Of a stretch of DNA of 38,590 bases, positions 26,001 to 32,556 are shown piece after piece. The first letter of the stretch is position 1. Every line of letters begins with the position of its first letter. This stretch comes from a virus: positions 1-38,590 of the IMG/VR virus record IMGVR_UViG_3300013093_000111, one strand, 5' to 3'. Both the position numbers and the translations under genes were made by a program. The notes beneath the pieces are model-generated. The model made no database searches and was not told the origin of the DNA. It worked only from the letters and a program-made list of their open reading frames with translations.

Positions 26001-28485
26001 ATCAGCGATTATTAATACATTCTTAGCAGATGGAGTTACTGACACATTCTATATACCTTCATCATATTCTGTGGTAGTGAATGATGAATTCATCATTCGT
26101 CAAACAACTAGCGATGGATCGGTTGCTCCTTCTGATACTGATTACGATACCGCATTAGATGGCGGAAACATGTTAAGCGGAATTTATGCTACAGCAACCG
26201 GATTATTAGCTGAAGATATTATAGTCGATGGCGATGATTTAGTAACACCGACAACCAGCGGTGCTCCTGAAGAAGTAGTTCCTGGACAAATTGTTGATAC
26301 TGTTGCTATCAAAGTATTTGATAAACCAAATAGTGGATCTGCAACAATTAAAGTTAACAATTATGTTGCAAATGGATTAACAACTATATTTGCTTTAACT
26401 CAGCGCCCTAATAGTACAGGTGCAGTAATTGTTAAAGTTAATGGATTAATTAAAACTTTAGGAGTTGACTATACTATTGATTATAAAAATAATAATGTAA
26501 TTTTTATGACTGCACCTTCTATTCAACAAGAAGTTAGTCTTTTTAGTATTGGGTTCAGTGGATCGAATATTTTAGATATTGATTATTTTATAGGAGATGG
26601 TAGTACAACTGAATTTGTTACTAATGCTGAATGGCAAAATCCTGTAACATCTTTAGTATATCTAAACGGCTCGGTAGTTAATCCAGAATTATTTAAAACA
26701 GATGCCACATATGAATTATCGAATGTTATTGGATTAAGATTTAGTGTTGCACCTCCTGTAAATTCTTTAATTAATTTTATTATTGTTTCAGGTTCTGAAC
26801 AAACTTTTGCTATCACTAAGGTAGAAACTGTAGCAACAAATGGTGGTACTACTTATACATTGCAAAATCAAATAGGAAATAGTTTACCAAATGAATCTAA
26901 TATGATTGTTAGAGTAGATCAAAATATTTTATCTGGACCTTCTAACAGTTATTTTACAATCGGTTCGAATAAACTAACTTATTCAATCGATCCGACTAAA
27001 TTTGTTCCGTATTCAGTTGCTAACACTAGTATTGTTTTATTAGTTGAGAATGTTCAATTGAAAGAAGGTACTGATTATACATTGGATTTGAGTGGAATAA
27101 GTGTTAAAATAACTCGTAACATTTATAATACGTATAAAGGTAAGACACTAATTGTTAGTGTTATAGTTGGGGAAGGGTATACTTATAATCCAATTTCGCA
27201 TCAAATTACTTTTACTACAGCATACGATCATACTCACACAGTACAAGTTATTAGTAATTATCAGCACGATATATTAGATATACAACGCACTACAGTTAAT
27301 GTTACAAGTAATGCACAACTTGTGACAAATTCTGCGCAATATTACTATTATCATTCGGTAGCTGGTGGAATAATACAGTTAGATAGACCAGTTATTAGCA
27401 GTTACTATGTTTGGGTAATTAAAAATAATACACTACTCACACCGGTTGTTGATTATATTTTAAATGACGATAATCAAAGTATTACTTTGGCGTTAGCACC
27501 TAATATATCTGATCAGATTACATTGATAACATTTGGCAGCAATATTCTTACTGCTGGAATCGCATATATGCAATTTAAAGATATGCTAAATCGAGTTTCT
27601 TACAAGAGATTAAGTGCTAATAAACAAACTACATTAGCACAAGATTTACATTGGAATGATGTGAATATTGTATTAACTAGTGGTAATAATTTTGATGGAC
27701 CAATTCCGATAGCTAACAGACCTGGTATTATTGAAATTAGAGGTGAACGTATAGAATATTTTACTAAAAATGGAAATATTTTAAGTCAATTAAGAAGAGG
27801 TACTTTAGGTACAGGAGTTTATACAGTACACAAAGCAGGATCGTTTGTTCAAGATATTGGAAATAGTTCAACTATTCCGTATACAGATACACAAAATATA
27901 CAAACACCTACAATTACAAGTAGTACGAATATAGTTCCATTACCTTATACACCATATAGTATTGACGATATAGAAGTGTTTATTAGTGGAACTAGATTGA
28001 GAAAATCTAATTATAGCATTTTTAATATTAATAATGCACCAACTAGTCCAGAAGGTGATGTTAGTTACCCAGCTGATTTTGTAGTTCCTAACGGGATACC
28101 GGTATGGATTAAAAATACAGTCTTTACAACAAATACATATTTGTATTATGGAAATAAATGCTATCTTGTAACCGTAGGCGGTACTACTAGTGCTGATGTT
28201 CCTAAAACAGCAACACAATCGGCTATATTTGCCACTCCACCTACACATACTTCGGGTTCTGCAACTAATGGAACAGTAACATTAGAATTTATTGCAACTT
28301 TTGAAACAACTAATTGTGTGATTTTGTTAAAGTCCATAGCAATAGGAACACAGGTAAACATAGTAAGAAACACCTTAATACCGTGGGACGGTGGCTATGG
28401 TACTACAAATATTATGTATGATAGTGGTAAAATTAGCGAATTCCTTAAAGCAACTCCTGGAATTTGGTATAGAGAATATAGATAA
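14032..28485 (+). CDS. Giant 4817-residue baseplate/fibre-type structural protein in the gene 7 position
   Basis: One unbroken frame of 14.45 kb codes a mosaic protein. Residues 1-150 are an anchoring-type N-terminus (LLPNFYQTIANKKFLQATID). Then follow: a cupredoxin-like domain (about 168-270); three chitin-binding-like modules with W, Y and GxIVxY motifs (about 1427-1468, 1560-1603, 1740-1778); a seven-bladed FG-GAP-like propeller (about 2135-2645) with inserts, one being GTTDFTLIGAS...FTATGPGKGTG; paired G-x-G-Y repeats (about 3044-3095 and 3404-3464); a helical LLYGGN module (about 3715-3890); and repeated DG-TT-F/NG/DYT beta units (about 3998-4530). The C-terminus has GERIEYFTKNGN and RRGTLGTG. 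T4 gp7, the wedge protein encoded after gp6, has 1032 residues; order suggests this replaces it. No catalytic site is visible. It starts inside gp6 (8-nt overlap). Confidence 0.85.
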   Translation: MANSNNPIGRDGLSANLLPNFYQTIANKKFLQATIDQLFQTGTVKKVNGYIGRQNAKSANGTDIYVNAADRFRQHYQLEPAITVEDSIGNTTFFKDYQDYINQIRVFGGNTNNHARLNKQEFYSWDPHIDWDKFVNFQNYYWQPYGPETIVIPGQQLAITSTYTVEIQSEINNNEYLFTPNGFSLNPVLTLYRGQTYIFEINSPGNPFSFKTARSTGIDDRYIISTIDNYGVENGTIIFTVPLDAPTVLYYQSETDLNLGGAIEILSIDQDTYINVENDLLGKKTYTLPGGMALSNGMKVAFKGNVTPVEYSTGEFYVEGVGTSIKLIPTSILEIINSYTVEQTVPFDSENFDSNPFSDATGFAGQLDYIVINRASNDRNNWSRYNRWFHKDVLIASATFNNNIASLDQSARAVRPIIEFEANLKLFNFGTTAIPDVDLIDSFTTDAFSTIEGTFGYNVDGIPLAQGQRIIFTADTDRLVKNKIFEVTFVDVLHLNEGSRQIHLVEISNPELNQIVLIKSGITNQGKSYWYDGTTWQPGQIKNTVNQQPLFDIVDENKISYGNNLVYNGSTFKGTSLFSYKIGSGSKDSSLGFSLSYKNINNIGDIIFNFTLATDSFQYKQSTSIITQNINIGYLISQDYAGNLIYKNGWQTCITPTVQAAVRIYKNSGLTNNFNIDIFDDITQLTDLVVRVYVNGIRLDPTLWTLTTNSRYKQIVLTNAIAKTDVLTIKAFSAQPINNNGYYEIPVNLQNNPLNNIMGDFTLGEVTDHVTSIVDNLGSAFVGSFPGPGNLRDLGNITQYGTKFVQHSGPLSLALYHITSNSNNIIKSLEQARNDYNNFKRNFVKTASNLGVEGDPVTLVNLILQKINKDKPNTGPYYFSDMIPYGASVKTNLTVVDYRIKTYPLSAVFTLDSLSNKAVGIYLNGVQLIFGRDYTFSTQGFVVIDNSVVMNNGDTITTYEYDSTDGCFVPETPTKLGMWPAYVPQIYMDTSLVTPQLMIQGHDGSQVLAYGDYRDNLILELEKRIFNNIKVKYDTSIFDIADILPSYNRNNDYSLSEFNQVLAPSFYKWTSLAGRDFTKPLSYDINNSFTYNYTGNSAPNGENVPGYWRGIYRWLLDTDRPHICPWEMLGFSIMPSWWTSVYGPAPYTSDNLPLWQDINDGMVREPGVSAIKLNKYAKPFLMNHIPVDEGGNLLSPIECGLAVGTITPNVDSDFVFGDVSPVEAAWRRSSHYSFSVILASMLLTPANTFGLLLDRSRIIRNLAGQLVYSDTMLRVRPADIILPSIYSSTTRIQTAGIVNYIVSYILNFIFSNNTKIYLKYQEDLQTMIPQLSYRVGAFTGKDQFNLLLDSKTPLSTGNVFVPSENFKIILNVSSPIQKITYSGVIITKKQTGYEVKGYSRTQPYFVYYPYTQSGNTINVGGISDSYSVWTPGQQYAVGSIVQYSNTFYRCTITNTATNTFDITYFAPLTNLPVVGGVNAILRKRWDTTTPIVVPYGTEFYKIQDVVDFLQGYGEYLKLQGFVFEDFNSNLQAVSNWDTSVNEFLFWTTQNWGAGQDKWSDWTPDLPVTYGSIVRYNGDYYSALFNIAATNVFDATKYTKLDGLSDVGNSVISLSPSANKLTFLTKLAVVDDITNEFYDYEISKVDGTPLKPQFLDSYRSGNVVSYSPKTSDGIYGATFYLVQHEQVITLDNTTIFNDLIYNPESGYRQERLKVSSHVSSHWYGGFDVPGFIFDQATIQQWQPWQDYALGDIVNYQGYYYGATTALAGVAEFNPANWTQLASKPTPQLIPNWTYKASQFTDFYDLNGDNFDTAQQEMAQHLIGYQSRQYLDNIIQDPVSEFKFYQGMIRDKGTQNVLNNLFNVLSSDNLESLVFYEEWAVRSGQYGAANAFENIEFILDESAFRINPQGFNLTNVVDPNLNFIIQQTPNDVYLKPLGYNSTPWPILSTYNPFLRSAGYVNAADVSLVLKSLSDIVNSNVVLSEGNYVWVTFEGPSWNVYRFTNQHINIVSLSLNKGIMTFNSDVLVKLSVGDWIYISGVSLITGYYQISTVSLNQFTVSTSIGSIPSPFTQASSIIVHSFVTQKTSSIDTLDTILTIKLNSKELIWTDNSGNGDWAVWQYNPVYNIVPIGNTLPRTNLQFGSLVAMSTNGFIAAVGSLIGEIVIYDKNGIEIEWTQRQVIQDTQGIVSNRISLADDGSYMLVSNCTGQGTVLLYKKDINNIFSYFTTLTSPNTQSGDEFGYSSVFGVDENGNTPVYISSPGTTNKVYKFTYSNSVQASSSYNPVGSLGVTLAVESTSGISAGMIVSGIGFSSNQTVVSVIDSKTVLLSGLPDSIPSGVINFSTLGWTSDMSVVFSAPSGITSFGQTIKLSGDGKTIAISGINSGLSKHEVFIYQNNGTEFTALTPILGPANDVDFGNGIDISYDGTYIVVSDDSLSINGLNQRGGVTVYKLINGQYSVLQNLIPRTPETSGHFGNKISFMNDSQTIVVYSQYGDNYITTTFDATNTETKNTPTTFDNGDTVLTVTQVNSGRVDIYDKYVNNWIFSESLPKVNPIVNAGKFVTNDVYSILTIGTTDFTLIGASANKVGITFTATGPGKGTGTATISTLISDGYGVGFAVGNNQILIGAPTTIDQGLVSGSIYNYAKTPNSFTWTQLHSDINKPDITKVKKAFLYNKANGKLITYLDTIDPAQGKIPGPAEEEIKYKTFYDPATYSVGNNNINVNASTAWTTDQVGMLWWDLRTAKFINAYENDTSYRNTNWNTLAVGASIDIYEWVSTKLKPSQWDAQADTTAGNALGISGQSLYGDTAYSTSQKYNNITKTYTNTYYFWVKNKKFIPNIPGRNLAAQDVSNLIANPRGQGYTYLALTGLDSFSLVNVKPYLTGTDIVLSIEYWTGSKTDQNIHSHWNIISDDPTTYIPATIEQKWIDSLCGCDQAGRLVPDIALPPKLRYGIENRPRQSMFINRFEALKEFVELTNQILIQNQIVEVYNIEPLESYDAYPEVISGLYDVTFDTDSELSYANVATISRPSIIPIPPSTTNGKIAGGTILSQGKGFIVAPYITVIGTGVGAVVKAIINTKGQITGVDVISSGEGYDDTTKFIIRDYSALVKSDSQANGNWSIYSYDPIQQTWYRTKNQAYDVRNYWNYADWYATGYSQFSVIDFSVGTFADLNSIQPNIGEVVKVRSVNSGGWMLLEKYADSASIDWTLTYKTVGLQNGTIQLNSALYQTANTLLGFDNTIFDNEGYDLVAATELRIILNCLKTNIFINDLNGSYSDLFFSSVRYVHSEQPYVDWIFKTSFVKAQHNVGSLDQPVTYKPDNLSNFEDYVNEVKPYKTKIREYVSNYDSIDPAELPITDFDLQPIYKNNQLTTINAFVSGGKVSAYDASIQTYPWKFWLDNVGFEVTEIKLINGGSGYITAPQVIISSSSGSGATARAFIVNGSVSRIVLLTPGSGYLSAPLIVFNGGLAATGGVSAVASTVIGNSVVRSNFIGIKFDRTDQNYLISQINHTETFTGSGSKIQFALIWAPDGRIGQSSVTINGVPVLRDSYILNIVTSTTKGYTTYSGNITFTTAPANNASIVVNYILDQSVLGATDRIQYYYDPTTGQLGKDLAQLMTGIDYGGVIVNGLGFQISNGWDSVPYYSDKWDAGDTNFTDNILIVGRNPLGNHVLTLNYTPNAGIQLNLYKFISSIDPVTGNTVRTTLRLDDPNFNIHSFIKQLITSSTYDMLFGSNYQSIQVGNAILQSITTAGYDSATTNFSIVNLIKSITNLTSVASNNTAVAGLNTSLSIITNIINGGLIPPVLNPSPNSINAGITHASTLLFDNIPFIQAEMIAYITTNYSSVVYNQTSYRTQLQYTIESLIYDLLYGGNSQSLYTARSASSIGFTVPPSNFTTYYTAIYNHLNSLVQSIIVNTTVTPLQGVIHQYKNSSLSGGSVASTSLSNNITSIKNYLTNVSVTTVNPTIAFGSSALQAVANTILSSQNTLTPKYNSSAIINTFLADGVTDTFYIPSSYSVVVNDEFIIRQTTSDGSVAPSDTDYDTALDGGNMLSGIYATATGLLAEDIIVDGDDLVTPTTSGAPEEVVPGQIVDTVAIKVFDKPNSGSATIKVNNYVANGLTTIFALTQRPNSTGAVIVKVNGLIKTLGVDYTIDYKNNNVIFMTAPSIQQEVSLFSIGFSGSNILDIDYFIGDGSTTEFVTNAEWQNPVTSLVYLNGSVVNPELFKTDATYELSNVIGLRFSVAPPVNSLINFIIVSGSEQTFAITKVETVATNGGTTYTLQNQIGNSLPNESNMIVRVDQNILSGPSNSYFTIGSNKLTYSIDPTKFVPYSVANTSIVLLVENVQLKEGTDYTLDLSGISVKITRNIYNTYKGKTLIVSVIVGEGYTYNPISHQITFTTAYDHTHTVQVISNYQHDILDIQRTTVNVTSNAQLVTNSAQYYYYHSVAGGIIQLDRPVISSYYVWVIKNNTLLTPVVDYILNDDNQSITLALAPNISDQITLITFGSNILTAGIAYMQFKDMLNRVSYKRLSANKQTTLAQDLHWNDVNIVLTSGNNFDGPIPIANRPGIIEIRGERIEYFTKNGNILSQLRRGTLGTGVYTVHKAGSFVQDIGNSSTIPYTDTQNIQTPTITSSTNIVPLPYTPYSIDDIEVFISGTRLRKSNYSIFNINNAPTSPEGDVSYPADFVVPNGIPVWIKNTVFTTNTYLYYGNKCYLVTVGGTTSADVPKTATQSAIFATPPTHTSGSATNGTVTLEFIATFETTNCVILLKSIAIGTQVNIVRNTLIPWDGGYGTTNIMYDSGKISEFLKATPGIWYREYR

Positions 28486-28513
28486 ATGATTAAAGTATCA
28501 TATTATTATACTT

Positions 28514-28521
28514 GATAAATA
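28514..28521 (+). promoter_or_regulatory. T4-type late promoter after the giant gene
   Basis: GATAAATA lies in the 56-nt gap after the giant gene and 20 nt before the ATG at 28542. It is one base from TATAAATA and matches the copy at 32525. An AT-only inverted repeat (AAGTAT 28493-28498, ATACTT 28508-28513) lies just before it but is too weak to call a terminator. Confidence 0.65.
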
Positions 28522-28541
28522 TTAGATAAAGAGAGATTGAA

Positions 28542-29150
28542 ATGCAGACTAAAGACCAAACAGGAATTCACATTGAAGGGCACATTAAAATATATGACCC
28601 GGTATCGAATGAAATTTATATCGATAAACGTAATGCTATTCATTATGAAAACATAAGTGTAGCATTAGCTGAAAGTTTAGCCGATAGCGGTAATGGTTTT
28701 GTTTATCAAATGGGATTTGGTAATGGCGGAACAAGCATCGACCCTACAGGTATTATTACTTATTTGACACCTAACACAAGTGGAACTAACGCAAGTTTAT
28801 ATAATCAAACTTATGTGAAAGTCGTTAATCAAAATTCAAGTAACAATCTTGATCCAACTCGAAATTTCATTGAAACACGCCACGTAACCGGAACAAATTA
28901 TACAGATTTATTTGTAACTTGTTTATTAGATTATGGCGAGCCAGGTGGTCAAAGCGCATACGATACTACGAATGCGGGTGAAAGTGCATATGTTTTTGAT
29001 GAATTAGGTCTGCAAAGTTACAATTCTAACGGTACTAGTTTATTATTAACTCATGTGGTTTTCCATCCAGTCTTAAAAAGTCTTAATAGATTAATTCAAA
29101 TTGATTATACAGTAAGAATTCAAAGTTTAACTGGCCTAGTGTCAGTTTAA
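28542..29150 (+). CDS. Virion structural protein of unknown role (202 aa)
   Basis: This is a mostly beta protein without signal or membrane segments. Visible landmarks are HIEGHIKIYDPVSNEIYIDK and NAIHYENISVALAESLADS (about residues 10-48), then FVYQMGFGNGGTSIDPTG and a Thr/Asn-rich middle. The C-terminal half ends VFHPVLKSLNRLIQIDYTVRI. I recognise the general look (NAIHYEN, GFGNGGTS) from structural gene clusters of large T4-like phages, but I know no function. Its place between the giant gene-7-position protein and the fibres is where T4 has gene 8, although I see no gp8 similarity. An adaptor between baseplate and fibres is a guess. It begins a new late transcript. Confidence 0.75.
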   Translation: MQTKDQTGIHIEGHIKIYDPVSNEIYIDKRNAIHYENISVALAESLADSGNGFVYQMGFGNGGTSIDPTGIITYLTPNTSGTNASLYNQTYVKVVNQNSSNNLDPTRNFIETRHVTGTNYTDLFVTCLLDYGEPGGQSAYDTTNAGESAYVFDELGLQSYNSNGTSLLLTHVVFHPVLKSLNRLIQIDYTVRIQSLTGLVSV

Positions 29151-29162
29151 GGAGTCTAATAA

Positions 29163-31451
29163 ATGTCTTATCAGATTCAATACACTGAAACTACAAATCC
29201 AGATAAACCGGCAATTTTAGTACCAGATGGCACAGTAGACACTACAACAAGTTTACAATTTGTTGGAAAAAATTACTCAGGATACGCTCCTATTATTGCT
29301 AATAATTTTTTACATTTATTAGAAAATTTTGCATCTCCTGAAAGTTCACTTAATATTCCTAGTAGTACTGCTTTAAGTAATCCAGTACAAGGACAGTTAT
29401 GGTACAATACAACTACTAGTACACTTAACGTATATGACGGAACCAATTGGACTCCTGCAGGTAGTCTTAAAAAGGGTAATTCATTCCCTTCTGTTGCAAC
29501 AGCCGGTGATTTATTTGTTAACACTACTACTAGTCAACTGTATTTGTATTCTGGATCGAGCTATGTTTTAGTTGGTCCTCAATTCAGTTCTGGCTTACAA
29601 ACCGGACCTATTGTCGAATCGATAGTAGATACATTAAACGTAACCCATAGTGTAGTTACATTTTATGCATCAAAAAGTTCTGACACTACTACAGGTTATA
29701 GAATGGCTATTATTAGTAAAGATTCATTTACTCCTAAAGCTATTATTGCCGGGTTTCAAACAATTAACGAAGGGATGAATTTAAGTACAGTTGATTCTGT
29801 ATATAATTCGTCTTCTAATCAAACTCCAACTAGATTTTGGGGAACTGCAAGCTCTGCAGACGCATTATTAATTGGTAATACTTCGATTCCAGCAGCCAAT
29901 TTTTTAAGAACAGATATTGCTAGTACTACTAATTATGCTCTTAATGTACAAAATGATAGTGGTCTTACTATTGGAAGCGCATTAGGATTTAATATCGGAG
30001 CTAATGGTGTTAATACTGTTTTAACTTCTAAAAATAGCGATGCATCTATTAGTATTTCTACTAATAATGCCGGTACATATATAACTGGATTAACCCTTAC
30101 TGCGGCAGCAAGAGTTGGATTAGGTACTAACAATGTTAATCCTATGTCAACATTAGATGTATTAGGTCAGTCTACTATTAACAATGATACTGTAAATAGC
30201 ATTCCTGGTCGATTAATGGTTAATGGTACGGCTGATGTTGGAACTACCAGTACAGGCTCAGGAGATATTGGTGGAGCAAGCATACAAACATTAGGCGGAT
30301 TAAGCGTAACTAAAAAATCTTCTTTCGGAGATGATGTTACTACATACGGTCAGAACTATATTAATTATTTAGACTCTAACAACAATCCAATTGCCGCATC
30401 GGTTATATTACCTGGATATTCAAAAAATTCTACAGAAGCATCTACTTTAAATATTCCTTTAGTAACAAGTGGAAAATATGATATAGGATCATCGACTAGA
30501 CCTTTTAGAAACATATTTGCTGAAAACTTTAGCGGTAATTTTAGCGGAACAGTTGTTGGTGCAGATTTATCAGGTAGTACAGGTATTGCCGCAGAAGCTA
30601 CAAAGCTTCAATCGACTACTAATTTCTTGTTAGCAGGAGATGTATCTAGCCAAGCTGTACCATTTAACGGACAAACTCTTACAGGTACAGTGACATTTAA
30701 TACTACAATTAATGGTGGTATTATATCGACAAAAACTTCTGCATTAGATTCTGCATTAAACGACCAATTTTTAGTTTATCAAGCCAGTTCATCTAGTTTA
30801 GTTAGTATGACTAAACAGGTATTATTTAATCATATAGCAACAGTTCCAGTTGGTGCTATATTTCCATTTGCAGGATTGCCTACAAATATACCAACCGGAT
30901 ACTTATTATGTGATGGTAGTGAAATACAAATTTCAAAATATCCAACATTATTTGCCGCAATTCAATATGCTTATAAGCCCTCTAGTCAGTTGCAAGGTTT
31001 AAGTACATTTGCTTTACCAGATCTAAGAGGTAGATTCCCACTAGGTGCAGACAATATGAATAATAATTTGACTGTACCTAGCAAAGATGGTTCAGGCGTA
31101 TTAATATCAGCGGGTGGAGGATCGGCAGGCAATGTTTCAAATGTAACTGCTGATACAGTTGGTGCAAGTTCAGGTAGTCAAAATATTACTTTGGCAACAT
31201 CTAACTTGCCAGATCATCGACATAATCTTAATGATGGTTCTGCTCAATATTATGCTGTGGGTGTACCTAATGCAGTTACAGATCCTGCCGCAACACCTGG
31301 AGTAGGCTTGACACAACAAAATCAAACTGGTCAAGGTTACGGTCTTTCAAATAGTGGTAGTGTAAGCAATAACGCGGCAACATCGACGCCAGTTACAATA
31401 ATGAATCCGTATACTACTATTAATTACATAATTTTTACTGGTAATCTATAA
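29163..31451 (+). CDS. Tail fibre protein with phage collar domain (gp12-like tip)
   Basis: This 762-residue fibre has three parts. The N-terminal head (about 21-140) is shared with the next two genes: GKNYSGY, NNFLHLLENFAS, GQLWYNTTTSTLNVYDGTNW, then a second GDLFVNTTTSQLYLYSGSSY unit. A long Ser/Thr/Gly/Asn beta shaft follows. The C-terminal tip (about 560-632) is a classic tail-collar domain, PVGAIFPFAG...GYLLCDGSEI...LPDLRGRFPLG, then SNLPDHRHN and the terminal NPYTTINYIIFTG. In T4 gp12 this type of tip binds the receptor. It is the only one of the three fibres with this tip, so it is the best receptor-binding candidate. The Shine-Dalgarno AAGGAG lies 8 nt before the ATG. Confidence 0.88.
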   Translation: MSYQIQYTETTNPDKPAILVPDGTVDTTTSLQFVGKNYSGYAPIIANNFLHLLENFASPESSLNIPSSTALSNPVQGQLWYNTTTSTLNVYDGTNWTPAGSLKKGNSFPSVATAGDLFVNTTTSQLYLYSGSSYVLVGPQFSSGLQTGPIVESIVDTLNVTHSVVTFYASKSSDTTTGYRMAIISKDSFTPKAIIAGFQTINEGMNLSTVDSVYNSSSNQTPTRFWGTASSADALLIGNTSIPAANFLRTDIASTTNYALNVQNDSGLTIGSALGFNIGANGVNTVLTSKNSDASISISTNNAGTYITGLTLTAAARVGLGTNNVNPMSTLDVLGQSTINNDTVNSIPGRLMVNGTADVGTTSTGSGDIGGASIQTLGGLSVTKKSSFGDDVTTYGQNYINYLDSNNNPIAASVILPGYSKNSTEASTLNIPLVTSGKYDIGSSTRPFRNIFAENFSGNFSGTVVGADLSGSTGIAAEATKLQSTTNFLLAGDVSSQAVPFNGQTLTGTVTFNTTINGGIISTKTSALDSALNDQFLVYQASSSSLVSMTKQVLFNHIATVPVGAIFPFAGLPTNIPTGYLLCDGSEIQISKYPTLFAAIQYAYKPSSQLQGLSTFALPDLRGRFPLGADNMNNNLTVPSKDGSGVLISAGGGSAGNVSNVTADTVGASSGSQNITLATSNLPDHRHNLNDGSAQYYAVGVPNAVTDPAATPGVGLTQQNQTGQGYGLSNSGSVSNNAATSTPVTIMNPYTTINYIIFTGNL

Positions 31452-32518
31452 TGAGTTATACTATAAATTTAACAAACGGCTCGGTATTAACACAAATTGT
31501 TGATGGACAACTTGATCAAACAACTACAGATTTGACGTTGATAGGAAAAAATGCTACAGGGTACGGGTTATATGTTAATGATAACTTTGTACATATGCTA
31601 GAAAACTTTGCTAATACTACTCAACCACCAAATCCAGTAACAGGACAGTTATGGTTTGATACTACTCAAAACAGATTAAAAGTTTACAACGGAAGTCAAT
31701 TTGTTGTTTCTGGTGGAACATTAGTAGGATCAACAGTTCCGAGTAGTTTAACTATCGGTGACATTTGGATTAACACAGCAACAAGTCAGCTTTATTTTAA
31801 CGATGGTCAATCTAATAAAGTTGCAGGGCCTATATATACATCGGCACAAGGTCAAAGTGGTTTTATAGTCGACGATGTGCTAGATATCAATAATATTAAC
31901 CACACAATTGTATTGTTAAAAGTTGCCGGGCAATTACTTGGTATCTTTAGTAAAGATGCATTTACTCCTGCAGGTGTAGTAGATGCAAATTATACAGGCA
32001 ATATTGCAATTGGATTTAATGTTAGCACACTTTTGGGGGTAACATTTAATGTTCCTGTTGTAACTGCTAGTAAATTATTGGCAGCAGATGGTGTTACATT
32101 GCATACTGCTGAAGATTTTGTATCAACAATATCGGATTCTTCTATTACAGGAACATTAACTATACAAGATTCTGTTCCATTAATTTTAGGACCAAGCGCA
32201 AACAATGAACTCAATGTTAGTTCGACATTATTTCAAATATCATCTAATACAGCAAATCAGAATTTTCAAATTACTACATTAAAAGGTTCTACAACCTACT
32301 CTGCTTTATATATTAATGGTAGTAGTAATCAAACAGGTATATTTACTTCATCGCCGCAGGCTACTTTAGATGTAAATGGAACTTTTAGAATATCAAGTTC
32401 AGCTCCTGCAACTTCAACTAGCCCTGGAGTCGCAGGGCAAATTGCATGGGATTCTACTCATTTTTATGTTTGTGTTGCAACAAACTCTTGGGTTAGAACT
32501 ACACTTGCAACTTGGTAA
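31451..32518 (+). CDS. Second tail fibre paralogue, short form
   Basis: This 355-residue protein repeats the head of the preceding fibre: GKNATGYGLYVNDNFVHMLENFAN (about 32-54), GQLWFDTTQNRLKVYNGSQF, then GDIWINTATSQLYFNDGQS. The shaft is short and beta-rich. The C-terminus reads GVAGQIAWDSTHFYVCVATNSWVRTTLATW, a small terminal module common at the end of phage fibre and virion proteins. It starts on the last base of the preceding stop codon (TAATG), so translation is coupled. It probably forms a trimeric fibre or whisker sharing an attachment site with its neighbours, or a mixed assembly with them. Confidence 0.8.
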   Translation: MSYTINLTNGSVLTQIVDGQLDQTTTDLTLIGKNATGYGLYVNDNFVHMLENFANTTQPPNPVTGQLWFDTTQNRLKVYNGSQFVVSGGTLVGSTVPSSLTIGDIWINTATSQLYFNDGQSNKVAGPIYTSAQGQSGFIVDDVLDINNINHTIVLLKVAGQLLGIFSKDAFTPAGVVDANYTGNIAIGFNVSTLLGVTFNVPVVTASKLLAADGVTLHTAEDFVSTISDSSITGTLTIQDSVPLILGPSANNELNVSSTLFQISSNTANQNFQITTLKGSTTYSALYINGSSNQTGIFTSSPQATLDVNGTFRISSSAPATSTSPGVAGQIAWDSTHFYVCVATNSWVRTTLATW

Positions 32519-32524
32519 AACAAT

Positions 32525-32532
32525 GATAAATA
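32525..32532 (+). promoter_or_regulatory. T4-type late promoter before the third fibre gene
   Basis: GATAAATA is the same octamer as at 28514. It lies in the 38-nt gap after the second fibre gene and 24 nt before the ATG at 32557. The ribosome site AAGGA (32543-32546 region) follows it. Confidence 0.65.
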
Positions 32533-32556
32533 CTCAAGAATAAGGAAACAGGGGCG

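Noticed and set aside
28493-28513. Inverted repeat AAGTAT ... ATACTT as a terminator after the giant gene
   Set aside because: It has a six-pair AT-rich stem with a nine-base loop and no U-run directly after. It is too weak for an intrinsic terminator.
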